Source of the DNA: Oceanobacter sp.
GTDB lineage: Bacteria; Pseudomonadota; Gammaproteobacteria; Pseudomonadales; Oceanobacteraceae
Length of the DNA: 64,000 nt
NCBI GenBank assembly: GCA_002733645.1
Contig: NVWL01000002.1
Location: forward strand, 62,001-126,000
Direction: 5' to 3'
Both the position numbers and the translations under genes were made by a program. The notes under the pieces are model-generated. The model was not told the origin of the DNA, did no database searches, and saw only the letters and a list, made by a program, of their open reading frames with translations. Shown piece by piece: positions 9,867 through 18,802 of the stretch; the stretch's first letter is position 1; each line of letters opens with the position of its first letter.

Positions 9867-11276
9867 ATGGGTTTGTTAAAGAAACTGTTCAAACGGGATA
9901 ACTCGAAAAAAACTGATTCACGGACGTCAAAAACGTCTAGTGGAAATCCAAAAGCAGCAAACGCTGCAGCCAAAACATCGGTCAGGGGCTCAAAAGGGAA
10001 GGTCGCTCCGACCAAAAATACTAACAATGCTAAGCCTGCTCATGGTAAAGCGGCGGCGAAAAGCACAGCACCTAAATCAGAGTCTAAAGTAGACGTTAAG
10101 CCTTGGAAGCTGGAAGAATTTAAAGTTGAGCCTGCTGAAGGCAAAACGCGTTTTCATGATTTGATGCTTCCTGAGTCAGTCATGCGTGGTATTCATGAGC
10201 TTGGCTTTGAATACTGCTCGCCGATTCAGGCTGAGAGCTTGCCTGCGGCATTACGTGGTCGCGATACAATTGGTCAAGCGCAAACGGGCACAGGTAAAAC
10301 CGCCGCCTTCTTACTCACTATCTTCAATCGTATATTGAATGTGGTACCTGAAGAGCGTTTTGCTAGCGAGCCGCGTGCATTAGTCGTCGCCCCTACCCGC
10401 GAACTTGCTCTTCAGATTGGTAAAGATGCCGAAGGTTTGGCCAAATACACCGGGCTTAATGTTGTCACGGTTGTTGGTGGGATGAACTACGAATCTCAGC
10501 GCCAAATGTTAAGGGACAATGTCGTCGACGTACTAGTGGCAACGCCGGGTCGTTTGATCGACTTTATGCGTAGCCAGGATGTCTACCTTGATCAAGTTGA
10601 AGTGCTGGTGCTTGATGAAGCTGACCGTATGCTCGACATGGGCTTTATTCCCGATGTGAAGCGTATTGTTCGTGCGACGCCGACCAAAGACATTCGTCAG
10701 ACCTTGCTGTACTCAGCAACGTTTAACTTTGATGTTCGAATTTTGATTGATCAATGGACAACGAATCCACATAAAGTTGTTATCGAGCCTGAGCAGATTA
10801 CGACCGATCGTGTTGACCAAAAGCTCTATTTGGTGGCAGAAACTGACAAGTATTCGATTCTTGAGCGTGTATTGGCTGAAGAGAAGCCCGAGCGGTTGAT
10901 CATCTTCGCAAACCGTCGCGATTTAACGCGTAATTTGTGCGATAAGTTGAATAAAAATGGCCATTCCGCCGCTTTATTGTCGGGCGAAGTTAGCCAAGAA
11001 AAACGTATTCGTACACTTGAGCGATTCCGTGAAGGGCGAGTAAATATCATGGTCGCTACAGACGTCGCGGGTCGTGGTATTCACGTTGATGGTGTCAGCC
11101 ATGTGATTAACTATACCTTGCCGGAAGACCCTGAAGATTACGTACACCGTATTGGGCGTACTGGCCGTGCGGGTGCGAAAGGCGTATCGGTATGCTTAGT
11201 ATCTGAAGATGATGCGTTTTGCCTACCTGACCTTGAGAAGTACCTAGGTACCAAATTAGAACTGACTCAGCCTTAA
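9867..11276 (+). CDS. rhlB: DEAD-box ATP-dependent RNA helicase RhlB
   Basis: A basic, low-complexity N-terminal tail of about 85 residues rich in Lys, Ala, Ser and Asn precedes a complete DEAD-box core. The motifs are [11 protein letters not shown] (motif I), PTRELALQI (Ia), [12 protein letters not shown] (II, DEAD), LYSATF (III) and [10 protein letters not shown] (VI). RhlB unwinds RNA in the degradosome with RNase E. The tail and the motif order match Pseudomonas-type RhlB. The ATG at 9867 directly abuts GGAG (9863-9866), which is too close; an in-frame TTG at 9873 has better spacing and may be the true start ([10 protein letters not shown]). Confidence 0.9.
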   Translation: MGLLKKLFKRDNSKKTDSRTSKTSSGNPKAANAAAKTSVRGSKGKVAPTKNTNNAKPAHGKAAAKSTAPKSESKVDVKPWKLEEFKVEPAEGKTRFHDLMLPESVMRGIHELGFEYCSPIQAESLPAALRGRDTIGQAQTGTGKTAAFLLTIFNRILNVVPEERFASEPRALVVAPTRELALQIGKDAEGLAKYTGLNVVTVVGGMNYESQRQMLRDNVVDVLVATPGRLIDFMRSQDVYLDQVEVLVLDEADRMLDMGFIPDVKRIVRATPTKDIRQTLLYSATFNFDVRILIDQWTTNPHKVVIEPEQITTDRVDQKLYLVAETDKYSILERVLAEEKPERLIIFANRRDLTRNLCDKLNKNGHSAALLSGEVSQEKRIRTLERFREGRVNIMVATDVAGRGIHVDGVSHVINYTLPEDPEDYVHRIGRTGRAGAKGVSVCLVSEDDAFCLPDLEKYLGTKLELTQP

Positions 11277-11313
11277 ACCAGTATTCGGATTGCGGTGATA
11301 TTAGGGACGTGGT

Positions 11314-12084
11314 GTGTTTAAAGTATTTCAAGTGACGGCTGTTTCGATAAGCTTGCTGTTGGCTGGATGTGCGAGTCAGCAGCAAGAAGGGGCTGAATCC
11401 GCAGGCTTAGAAACAAAAAGCCTAGAAACAAAAAGCCTAGAAACAAAAAGCTTAGAAATAAAAACACTTGAATCTCCCCCCCTAGAAGCAGAAAGCTATA
11501 GCGGGGCAAGCTCTGAGCCAGCTAAAGCAGGCTCTGAATCAATGGTTTCTGGTGGGCTTGCACATGATGAAGCCGTCGTTATTGATGCCTCAGGCAATGC
11601 GCCACTGCCATTTAATGCCGTGACTCCGCAATGGACCGAATCCTATCTTGAAGATACCGATTCGGCGTTATTGGGAGGTGCCGAGGACGATCACGTTAAC
11701 TCGTATTATTACTTTGGTCTTCATGGCCAGCGAACGCTGATTGGTCTTGAGCGAGTGAAGGGCAGTAACTTTCAGCAGTATTTCAGTTTATTAATTTTTG
11801 ATCATCAAACCCTGCTTGGCTATTACGAAAATATTCCCAATTTACCTTTTGTCGTTACTGACAGTGGCCAGTTAACCTTTCCACGTGGCTATGAGTTGGA
11901 TGATGTTATTCTGATTCAGCAAGCGCGCTTTCCGCCCTTATGCTTGGCTGAATATCCATGTGTCGAGTGGGTATCTGTTGCAGATACTAAGAGCATAGAT
12001 ACTAAGAGCATAGATACGAAAGCCAGCCCTAAGGTAGATGCTAGCCCCAGCGCTACCGTTGAGGAGAAGACTCAAGTTGAGTAA
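11314..12084 (+). CDS. Lipoprotein of unknown function with two blocks of five-residue repeats
   Basis: A GTG-start protein of 256 residues with a lipoprotein signal (SLLLAGCASQ, lipobox Cys at about residue 19). After the Cys comes a tandem repeat of the type LETKS (about residues 32-51). A globular middle follows (TPQWTESYLEDTDSALLGG...YYYFGLHGQRTLIGLERV), and near the C-terminus there is a second repeat, DTKSI. I recognise no family for the middle part. It is probably tethered to the outer membrane, with the repeats as flexible spacers. Its last 32 bases overlap a convergent hydrolase gene. Confidence 0.75.
   Translation: MFKVFQVTAVSISLLLAGCASQQQEGAESAGLETKSLETKSLETKSLEIKTLESPPLEAESYSGASSEPAKAGSESMVSGGLAHDEAVVIDASGNAPLPFNAVTPQWTESYLEDTDSALLGGAEDDHVNSYYYFGLHGQRTLIGLERVKGSNFQQYFSLLIFDHQTLLGYYENIPNLPFVVTDSGQLTFPRGYELDDVILIQQARFPPLCLAEYPCVEWVSVADTKSIDTKSIDTKASPKVDASPSATVEEKTQVE
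11407..11466 (+). repeat. 15-bp tandem repeat, four copies, in lipoprotein gene
   Basis: The unit TTAGAAACAAAAAGC repeats in frame; the first three copies are nearly identical and the fourth has diverged. It encodes LETKS units. Confidence 0.9.
11983..12027 (+). repeat. Second 15-bp tandem repeat in same lipoprotein gene
   Basis: GATACTAAGAGCATA occurs twice exactly and then a degenerate third time, encoding DTKSI DTKSI DTKAS. It is not the same DNA unit as the upstream block, but has the same length and similar residues. Confidence 0.85.
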
Positions 12085-12805
12085 GAATGTTCTCTTCTAA
12101 CCACTCCGGATCATCTACCGGTAAATCGTGCCCAGCCGTCGGGTGAGTGAGTAATGGTTTATTCCAGCGTTTAGCAATACGACGAGTGCAGCCAGATCGT
12201 ACCAGTCGGTCGTGAGTCGCGTTATAGAAAAATACATTGTCTATTGGTGCGGTAACTGGGCCTTTGTAACGACTTGCTGCGAGCAGCTGAATGAAAACAT
12301 TACGCCAACGAAGAGGGTGGTTTTCTGCAAAGCTTAACCATTTATTCTGCTCTTCTAGAGAATAGGGACGGTTCATTGTCAGGCTGTAAATTGTCCGTTC
12401 AAGTTTAAGCAGAGAGCCAGCACACGCTAACAGACGAAAAAAACCTACGGCAGACATGCGCTCCCACGGTAACGATATATTCGCCAAGCTGGTGTTGATT
12501 AAGTGCATAGCTGAGATTTCTTCAGGGAACTGACGCGCCCATTCGGTTGCAATCATCCCACCCATCGAGATGGCAATGACGGTAATAGGGCCCGAGTGTT
12601 GTTCTCGCACTTGGTGTCTGATGCTATGCATCATTGTTGGAATGTCGGAAGGTGTGGTCTCGTTAAAGCGATAGCCGTTGCCCGGAAGCTCGACCTCTAT
12701 AACGTTATACTGTGTTTTAAAGCGGTCAGGAAACCCCGCCCAATGATAGCGACTGCGAATTAAACCTCGCATAAACACTAACACTGGACGTTGATCGATT
12801 GACAT
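12053..12805 (-). CDS. Alpha/beta-fold hydrolase
   Basis: 250 residues. The nucleophile elbow reads IAISMGGMIATEW (GxSxG-type with Ala first), with a late DATHDRLV-like acid region and GHDLPVDDPEWL carrying the likely catalytic His. No signal peptide is seen. The substrate cannot be inferred. It is encoded 9 bases after a TorF-like porin gene on the same strand, so a shared transcript is likely. Confidence 0.85.
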   Translation of the reverse strand: MSIDQRPVLVFMRGLIRSRYHWAGFPDRFKTQYNVIEVELPGNGYRFNETTPSDIPTMMHSIRHQVREQHSGPITVIAISMGGMIATEWARQFPEEISAMHLINTSLANISLPWERMSAVGFFRLLACAGSLLKLERTIYSLTMNRPYSLEEQNKWLSFAENHPLRWRNVFIQLLAASRYKGPVTAPIDNVFFYNATHDRLVRSGCTRRIAKRWNKPLLTHPTAGHDLPVDDPEWLEENILTQLESSPQR

Positions 12806-12814
12806 AAATTGCGG

Positions 12815-13525
12815 TTACCAGATGCGGAAGTAACGATGTAAGCTAAATTGCATTGAAGTACCACCATCAAACTCTTTGCCTAAGTTCGTGCGTTCAAGGT
12901 TTAGGCGGTAATCCCAGTGGTTGTAGGTGCGAGCAACGCCGACACGGAAGTGCCAGTAATCATCGGTGCTCGTGCTGTCACCAAAATTAGTATCGTCATC
13001 GGTGTTGTCTAGACGATGGTTGGCCATGTATAGCTCAATCGAGAAGGTCTTAGTTTGAAAAATGTAGGCGGTTTCCAATGTGTGTAGATTGAAATCACTG
13101 CCGTAGTAGCCTTCCCCAATGCGATAACCCGCTGTGAAATTATTATCCCACAGTAAGCGTAGCGCCCCCTGGTTGTAAGCATCCGCACGTCGATCTTTAT
13201 CACCATAAAAGGTGAAGCGGGTCAGGCTGGAGTCTATTGACCACTTGCGGTAAAGCGGTAAATGAAAACCGGCATAGCCATCCCATTCAGAATGTAGGTC
13301 ATCGTTTTTACGATGATCAATACCACTTCCCCAAATGCCGCCATAAAGACCTGAGGAGTGAGTGGCTGTCGTGCCAGCCTGCCAGGTGATGTTGCCGCCA
13401 GTTTGGCTAATGCCGTCGCGAACAAATTCGGACGTTAGGCCAAGATCAGCAGTAATGTCAGCGTGAGAAAGGGTAGTTGTGGCGCAAAGCGCAAACAGCA
13501 AAGGTAAACGACGCAAGGAAACCAT
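12815..13525 (-). CDS. TorF-family putative porin
   Basis: 236 residues with an N-terminal signal peptide (LPLLFALCATTTLSHA). The sequence then starts DITADLGLTSEFVRDGISQTGGNITWQAG, the characteristic opening of the TIGR02001/TorF outer membrane protein family. Amphipathic beta strands follow to the end, which closes in an aromatic-rich RYFRIW. The family is predicted to form outer membrane barrels of unknown specificity. It heads an apparent two-gene unit with the hydrolase. Confidence 0.88.
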   Translation of the reverse strand: MVSLRRLPLLFALCATTTLSHADITADLGLTSEFVRDGISQTGGNITWQAGTTATHSSGLYGGIWGSGIDHRKNDDLHSEWDGYAGFHLPLYRKWSIDSSLTRFTFYGDKDRRADAYNQGALRLLWDNNFTAGYRIGEGYYGSDFNLHTLETAYIFQTKTFSIELYMANHRLDNTDDDTNFGDSTSTDDYWHFRVGVARTYNHWDYRLNLERTNLGKEFDGGTSMQFSLHRYFRIW

Positions 13526-13587
13526 GAATATCAGAAAGTCCGTAGCAAAATAACGCGGACGTCAGTGTAACGGATGCGGCGGCGGCT

Positions 13588-14658
13588 TCACACTATTGAT
13601 GTGAGTTTTCCATCGTATCCGGGGTACCAACGCCCTAATGCTGCCTCTAATGCCAACCCTTTTTCGTTAGCGGTAGCCGGTGCCCAGTCGGGCATTGTTC
13701 GCGTAGCTGCCATTAAAAAGTCAAAAAGAACCAAGTGACGGCGCAATATTCGTTGATGGCGATGGGGCAGTATGGGGTTAAATAGCCCGTGGTAGCGGAA
13801 TAGGTGACGAGGATTCTTCTTTACCCACAGCCAAGACCCCATTTCTAACGTCATCGGGATAAAGCAGCCATCGGGCTGTTGAGCTTTATAATCGTCGTAA
13901 AGGTAATCCCATAGGTCACCGTTGGTGGTGTAACTGTGCGCTTGTGGTTCAAATAAGTATTGATCGTGGTGTGGAAAGCTGTGCTCGAATAACTCAGTGA
14001 GGACATGCGCCGCACCAATGTCAGGCCAAGGCGCTGTGCTTTTCGCGTAGGGGAACCACATGCGATCGCGAGTACCAAAGCCGGAGTGACAATCCAAGCT
14101 AATACAAAATTTTTGCCCTTTGAGCGCGTGATGGACGGCGTCGCTTAAGGCTTGGCTTTCGGGTTGCATTGGTTGCCCCGCGGCTCCTCGATACCAAGGA
14201 AGTGATGAGCTAATGCGTTGCCCGCCCACTAGCCAGGGTGTTTTTCCTTCAGCTTCTACTGGCGCATTGCGCATAAGATCAATGCCACTGGGATTACAGC
14301 GGCTGTTATCTAACATACCGCCGGGATTCACCAATGGAATAATTAATAAACGGATATTTTCGAGCTGATCACGTACAACGGGATCCCAGTGGAGTCGACG
14401 AATTAGGCTTTTCATAAAAGCTAATATGACTTGCGTTCCGATGCGTTCAACACCATGTACGCCACCAACAAGCGACAGTACTGGTGCATTTGGGGAGTTT
14501 GATCCCATTTCCAAGACATAAAAGGGAAGGTGCTCACCTTGATGTTGGATGTGCGCGGGCACACGAATGCGCATGTATTGCTTCCCTTCTTCAAGAAGGG
14601 ATTCTAGTTCCGTTAGTTCAGGTAGCGCTGCCTTGATGCGGGAAATTCGTTGAATCAC
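13588..14658 (-). CDS. M14-family zinc carboxypeptidase / succinylglutamate desuccinylase-like protein
   Basis: 356 residues. Metal and catalytic landmarks are visible: HGVE in LVGGVHGVERIG (HxxE), the second His in SLDCHSGFG, and TLEMGSW with the likely catalytic Glu. NPGGMLDNSRCNPSGIDLMRN is the M14 substrate-binding region. The protein lacks a signal peptide and looks cytoplasmic. M14 members of this kind remove C-terminal residues or cleave amides; no specific substrate can be assigned. It is transcribed divergently from the ABC exporter gene, 78 bases away. Confidence 0.85.
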   Translation of the reverse strand: MIQRISRIKAALPELTELESLLEEGKQYMRIRVPAHIQHQGEHLPFYVLEMGSNSPNAPVLSLVGGVHGVERIGTQVILAFMKSLIRRLHWDPVVRDQLENIRLLIIPLVNPGGMLDNSRCNPSGIDLMRNAPVEAEGKTPWLVGGQRISSSLPWYRGAAGQPMQPESQALSDAVHHALKGQKFCISLDCHSGFGTRDRMWFPYAKSTAPWPDIGAAHVLTELFEHSFPHHDQYLFEPQAHSYTTNGDLWDYLYDDYKAQQPDGCFIPMTLEMGSWLWVKKNPRHLFRYHGLFNPILPHRHQRILRRHLVLFDFLMAATRTMPDWAPATANEKGLALEAALGRWYPGYDGKLTSIV

Positions 14659-14736
14659 GTTGTTCAGGACCTTATGCTCTTGGCCGTAAATTGCCAGTAG
14701 CTTTTATGCTACGAGTACTAACAGAGTAAACCCTCA

Positions 14737-16581
14737 ATGAGAAGTTTTCACGCACCACCAGCGGATATGCCCGAGAAATTGCGCATTCGACGATGGATTC
14801 AGACCTTATGGCCCTTCCTTCTAGAGTATCGAGGGCGCGTGGTTGCTGCATTCTTGTGTTTGCTTGTGGCCAAACTGGCCAGTGTGGGAATGCCCTTCCT
14901 ACTTAAGTATCAGGTTGATCATTTGGACGCGACGGGCGTGTTGTCTGAGGATTGGTGGATCGGCTTTCCCCTGATGTTGTTAGTGGCTTATGGCGCTGTG
15001 CGGTTTATGACGGTATTGGCAGGTGAGCTTCGAGATTTATTGTTTGGTCGGGTGACTGAGCGGGTGATGCGCCGTATGTCTCTGACCTTGTTTCGGCATT
15101 TGCACAGCTTGAGCTTGTCTTTTCACTTAGACCGCCAAACAGGTGCGTTGCAGCGTGATATTGAACGAGGCACAAGCGGTATCAGTTTTTTGATGCGTTT
15201 TATGATTTTTAACATCCTTCCTACCTTGCTTGAATTGCTGCTCGTGATCGTGCTTTTGTTTGCGAATTACCCACCGATTTTTGCCCTAATTACCTTGGTC
15301 GCGGTGGTTCTTTATATTGGCTATTCAGTTCAGATAACGGAGTGGCGTACACGTTATGTGCGAGAAGCGAACAAGATGGATTCCACCACGCACGCACGAG
15401 CGTTGGATAGTTTGCTGAATTACGAAACCGTAAAGTATTTCACCGCTGAAGAGCGTGAGTCGGCGGTATACGATGAGTCACTAGGGCGCTGGGAAGAGGC
15501 GCGTCGGATGAATCGTTTATCTCTGTTCACTTTAAATAGTGGGCAAGCACTGATTATCTCTGTGGCTATGGCCGCGATGTTAATGTCGTCAGCCCATTAT
15601 GTGCTGACGGGTGAGATGACCTTGGGTGACTTCACTTTGGTCAATGCCTTTATGTTTCAGTTGTTTTTACCGCTTAATTTTCTGGGTTTTATTTATCGTG
15701 AAATAAAAGCCTCAGTGGCGAATATCGAGCGCATGTTTGAGTTGTTGGATGTTGAATCTCAGGTGCCTGACAATGGAAAAGCAGCCTTGAGCGTGAGCCA
15801 AGGCCGAGTTGAATTTCGTGATATTCAGTTTGGGTATAACGAAGATCGACAGATATTAAAGGGGTTAAACCTAGCGCTGGAGCCGGGGCGGAGTTTGGCC
15901 TTGGTGGGTGGAAGTGGTGCCGGTAAGTCGACAATAACGCGTTTATTGTTTCGTTTTTATGATCCCCAGTCTGGGCAGGTGTTGATTGACGGCCAAGATA
16001 CGGTGTCAGTGACGCAGCAGTCCTTGCGGCACACTTTAGGGATCGTGCCTCAAGATACCGTGCTGTTTAACGACACCTTGCGCAATAACTTACTTTACGC
16101 CAAGCCAGACGCTAGCGAAGAGGATCTTATCGAGGTGATTCGGATGGCGAGTTTAACTACGCTAGTAAATGATAGCCCTGATGGGTTAAATACTTTGGTT
16201 GGTGAGCGTGGTTTGAAATTATCTGGTGGTGAAAAACAACGTATTGCGATTGCGCGTATGTTGTTAAAAGAACCCGCGATAATGGTGTTCGACGAAGCCA
16301 CATCATCACTTGATTCCGAAACCGAACGTACAATCATGGCTGAAATACGGAAGGTTGCAGAAGGGCATACGGCCTTGATTATTGCTCATCGATTGTCGAC
16401 GGTAGTGGATGCAGATGAAATTGCCGTGATCGAAGACGGAAGCGTCGTGGAGCGCGGAACACACCAAGGCCTGCTCGCGAAGCAAGGGCGTTACTTTCAA
16501 TTGTGGCTGGCACAGCAATCCACCGATTCTGGTGAGACTCAGGATCAAGGAGGCGACCAAAATGCACCTGTTGATCATTGA
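14737..16581 (+). CDS. Atm1/HMT1-type ABC exporter (fused permease and ATPase)
   Basis: 614 residues. A six-TM exporter domain occupies about residues 25-330 and the ATPase domain about 350-590. The ATPase has GGSGAGKST (Walker A), LSGGEKQRIAIARMLL (signature), IMVFDEATSSLD (Walker B and D-loop) and a switch His in AHRLSTV. The segment YETVKYFTAEERE in the TM domain is typical of Atm1/AtmA proteins, which export glutathione-linked species or metals. The 3' end overlaps the next gene by 20 bases. Confidence 0.9.
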   Translation: MRSFHAPPADMPEKLRIRRWIQTLWPFLLEYRGRVVAAFLCLLVAKLASVGMPFLLKYQVDHLDATGVLSEDWWIGFPLMLLVAYGAVRFMTVLAGELRDLLFGRVTERVMRRMSLTLFRHLHSLSLSFHLDRQTGALQRDIERGTSGISFLMRFMIFNILPTLLELLLVIVLLFANYPPIFALITLVAVVLYIGYSVQITEWRTRYVREANKMDSTTHARALDSLLNYETVKYFTAEERESAVYDESLGRWEEARRMNRLSLFTLNSGQALIISVAMAAMLMSSAHYVLTGEMTLGDFTLVNAFMFQLFLPLNFLGFIYREIKASVANIERMFELLDVESQVPDNGKAALSVSQGRVEFRDIQFGYNEDRQILKGLNLALEPGRSLALVGGSGAGKSTITRLLFRFYDPQSGQVLIDGQDTVSVTQQSLRHTLGIVPQDTVLFNDTLRNNLLYAKPDASEEDLIEVIRMASLTTLVNDSPDGLNTLVGERGLKLSGGEKQRIAIARMLLKEPAIMVFDEATSSLDSETERTIMAEIRKVAEGHTALIIAHRLSTVVDADEIAVIEDGSVVERGTHQGLLAKQGRYFQLWLAQQSTDSGETQDQGGDQNAPVDH

Positions 16582-17323
16582 TGCCATGAACGTTATTCGA
16601 CGTGTGTATGCGGCGGTTGAAGGTAATGAACTGGCGGATGAAGCAACACGTACCCGTTCGCTGGGTATCATTATGAGTAACTTAGCGCGCTTAAAAGCAA
16701 CACACCTTGTGATGGTGTTCGAGCATCACGACATTACCTGGCGGCATGAGATTTGGCCAACTTATAAAGAAGGTCGCTCGCCTATGCCACAGGCATTGGC
16801 TGATGACCTTGCTAGTATTCGCCAGTATTTAGAAATTAATGGTGTGCATTGTTATGACCAAGATGGCTGGGAGGCGGATGATATTATCGCCACCATCGCA
16901 GTAAAGGCCGCCGAACGATCGTTAGATGTCACGATCCTGTCGACAGATAAAGGGTTTTGTCAGCTTGTCTCTCCTAAAATTAAAGTCCTCAATCACTTTG
17001 AGCGCTTGATGTGGGATGAGGATCAGGTGCGAGATCGCTGGGGGTTTACTCCTACTAAGTTGACTGATTTTTGGGCTTTATGCGGGGATCAAACGAATCA
17101 TCTGCCCGGTGTGACAGGCATAGGCACAAAGGGCGCAGGGCAGGTGTTGGATGCTTGTGGGTCGTTAGATCGTGCCATTGGCTGGCCTGAATCAGTACCG
17201 CAGCGCTATCAAAAACCGTTGCAAGAAGGCATCGAATTCGCAATGAAGACCCGAGTGCTGGCGACTCTACGTAGAGATGTTCCGGTGGGGATTAACCTTG
17301 CATCATTGAGAGCGAAGGCCTGA
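16562..17323 (+). CDS. xni: Flap endonuclease Xni (ExoIX)
   Basis: 253 residues from ATG 16562, chosen because AGGAGG lies just upstream and the family starts at HLLIIDAMNVIRR; the frame extends back to 16532. It resembles the 5'-nuclease domain of DNA polymerase I. Visible are EADDIIATIA (metal ligands), TDKGFCQLV and the helix-hairpin-helix region LPGVTGIGTKGAGQVL. It is expected to cut 5' flaps during replication or repair. It overlaps the ABC exporter gene and is probably translated from the same message. Confidence 0.92.
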   Translation: MHLLIIDAMNVIRRVYAAVEGNELADEATRTRSLGIIMSNLARLKATHLVMVFEHHDITWRHEIWPTYKEGRSPMPQALADDLASIRQYLEINGVHCYDQDGWEADDIIATIAVKAAERSLDVTILSTDKGFCQLVSPKIKVLNHFERLMWDEDQVRDRWGFTPTKLTDFWALCGDQTNHLPGVTGIGTKGAGQVLDACGSLDRAIGWPESVPQRYQKPLQEGIEFAMKTRVLATLRRDVPVGINLASLRAKA

Positions 17324-17398
17324 TTCGCTAGAATTCGTGCCCTCATTTATCCCTTAACTGTTATTACGATCTCAGCGATTGAGTTCTAGGAGTGTTAT

Positions 17399-17809
17399 TT
17401 GTCCGTCGATATCCGTGTTCGAGGTTACCACCTTGATGTCTATCAGCATGTAAACAACGGACGTTACATGGAGTTCTTAGAAGAAGCCCGCTGGGATTTT
17501 ATGGGGAAAACAGGGTTTACCGAACAACTTGAAGCGCTAGGACGTGCCTTAGTGGTTGTTAATATTAATATCAATTACCGCCGCCCTGCATTACTTGATG
17601 ACCTACTTAGAGTGACTGTTCGTTTAAGTAAAATCGGCAATAAAAGTGCTCAGTTTGAGCAGGTAGTGACTCGTATTGTTGATGGTGAAGAGCAAGACGT
17701 AGTCGCTGATGCCATGGTGACGTTTTGTGTGATGGACCCTGACGCCGAAAAGGCCGTCGTACTTGCAGGTGAGCTGCGTAGCATTCTTGAGAAGGCAATG
17801 GAGTACTAA
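17399..17809 (+). CDS. Hotdog-fold acyl-CoA thioesterase
   Basis: 136 residues from a TTG start with AGGAG seven bases upstream. The 4-hydroxybenzoyl-CoA thioesterase-type signature is present: DVYQHVNNGRYMEFLEEARWDF near the N-terminus (Asp/His-Val-Asn-Asn). The NINYRRPALLDDLLRV strand follows. Such proteins hydrolyse acyl-CoA thioesters; the YbgC and FadM groups are alternatives. It ends one base before the start of MiaE. Confidence 0.9.
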   Translation: MSVDIRVRGYHLDVYQHVNNGRYMEFLEEARWDFMGKTGFTEQLEALGRALVVVNININYRRPALLDDLLRVTVRLSKIGNKSAQFEQVVTRIVDGEEQDVVADAMVTFCVMDPDAEKAVVLAGELRSILEKAMEY

Positions 17810-17810
17810 T

Positions 17811-18467
17811 ATGAGTCTTGATGCGGTATTGAACGAGATTAATGAGTTTTTGCTGTGCCCAACGCCGCAGGCGTGGGTTGATGTGGCGCTTAAAAATCAG
17901 GAAATCATGCTGATTGACCACGCAAACTGCGAAAAGAAAGCAGCTTCTACAGCGATGACCTTGTTGTACCGCCACCTTAATCGAGAAGACTTGTTGAAAA
18001 AAATGAGTCAACTTGCCCGAGAAGAGCTGCTGCATTTTGAGCAAGTGGTGACGATTATGAAAGATCGTGGCATTCAATATAAAAATCTGACGTCTTCGCG
18101 CTATGCGGGTCGCCTTCGAGATTGTGTTCGCAAAGATGGTGTTGAAGAACTAGTCGATGTACTGATTTGTGGCGCGTTGATCGAAGCACGCTCTTGTGAA
18201 CGTTTTGCTTGTTTGGCCCCCCACCTCGATCCAGTATTGGCGAAGTTTTATAAGTCGCTACTGCGCTCAGAAGGTCGCCACTATCAAGACTATCTTGGCT
18301 TGGCTAGGCAGTACGCCGGTAAGGATATCGAAGATCGGATCGACGAGTTACGTCGAGTCGAGAAGGATCTGATCGAATCTCCTGACTCGGAATTTCGTTT
18401 CCATAGCGGTGTTCCCACTCTCAATCATGGCGCTGATAATGATGGCAGCATCTCGGTAGCGTCCTGA
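17811..18467 (+). CDS. miaE: tRNA-(ms2io6A) hydroxylase
   Basis: 218 residues from ATG 17811; longer forms add unrelated residues. MiaE hydroxylates the isopentenyl group of ms2i6A at position 37 of tRNAs using a non-haem diiron centre. Candidate iron ligands are visible in HANCEKKAAS, REELLHFEQV, GALIEARSCERF and RSEGRHYQDYL. The length matches the short MiaE form. It follows the thioesterase gene without a gap and is likely translationally coupled to it. Confidence 0.93.
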   Translation: MSLDAVLNEINEFLLCPTPQAWVDVALKNQEIMLIDHANCEKKAASTAMTLLYRHLNREDLLKKMSQLAREELLHFEQVVTIMKDRGIQYKNLTSSRYAGRLRDCVRKDGVEELVDVLICGALIEARSCERFACLAPHLDPVLAKFYKSLLRSEGRHYQDYLGLARQYAGKDIEDRIDELRRVEKDLIESPDSEFRFHSGVPTLNHGADNDGSISVAS

Positions 18468-18478
18468 TCCTTGCCTAA

Positions 18479-18655
18479 TTATTGGCATGCTCGAATAATT
18501 TTCTGGCAAACATCGGTTTCCGTCTCGTAAGTGTCGGTGTCTATGACGCCGGCTTTAAGATCTCTTCCAGCTTGTTTTAGACGTGCTTGCGCATCTTTTA
18601 AATCAGTAAAGCGGCGGTTTGCTTCTAGTGCGTGTAAGGTTGCTGCTGCGGTCAT
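18479..18655 (-). CDS. Small hypothetical protein (58 residues)
   Basis: A short gene opposite in strand to MiaE and ending 11 bases from it. It begins ATG with AGAGGAGA upstream, an excellent ribosome site. The protein is MTAAATLHALEANRRFTDLK (residues 1-20), then a charged helix-rich part with KDAQARLKQAGRDLKAG and two Cys (CQKIIRACQ at the end). No family is recognised. The strong ribosome site, the plausible composition and the space between genes support a real gene. A perfect 8-bp inverted repeat lies 46 bases upstream of its start. Confidence 0.7.
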   Translation of the reverse strand: MTAAATLHALEANRRFTDLKDAQARLKQAGRDLKAGVIDTDTYETETDVCQKIIRACQ

Positions 18656-18700
18656 TTGGGATTCTCCTCTCGTTGTTTTTAATAAAACTAGACCTGTATG

Positions 18701-18727
18701 GGAACCTTAGCTATGCCTAAAGGTTCC
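18701..18727. promoter_or_regulatory. Inverted repeat in divergent promoter region
   Basis: GGAACCTT-N11-AAGGTTCC is a perfect 8-bp inverted repeat between the small minus-strand gene and the hydrolase gene. There is no U-tract on either strand, so an operator or RNA hairpin is more likely than a terminator. Confidence 0.5.
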
Positions 18728-18802
18728 GAATGCGTGCAAATGTGACAAAAATAAATCGATGATGATTACAAAATGAACAATTCGATCAATGGAAGCTTAT
18801 TT

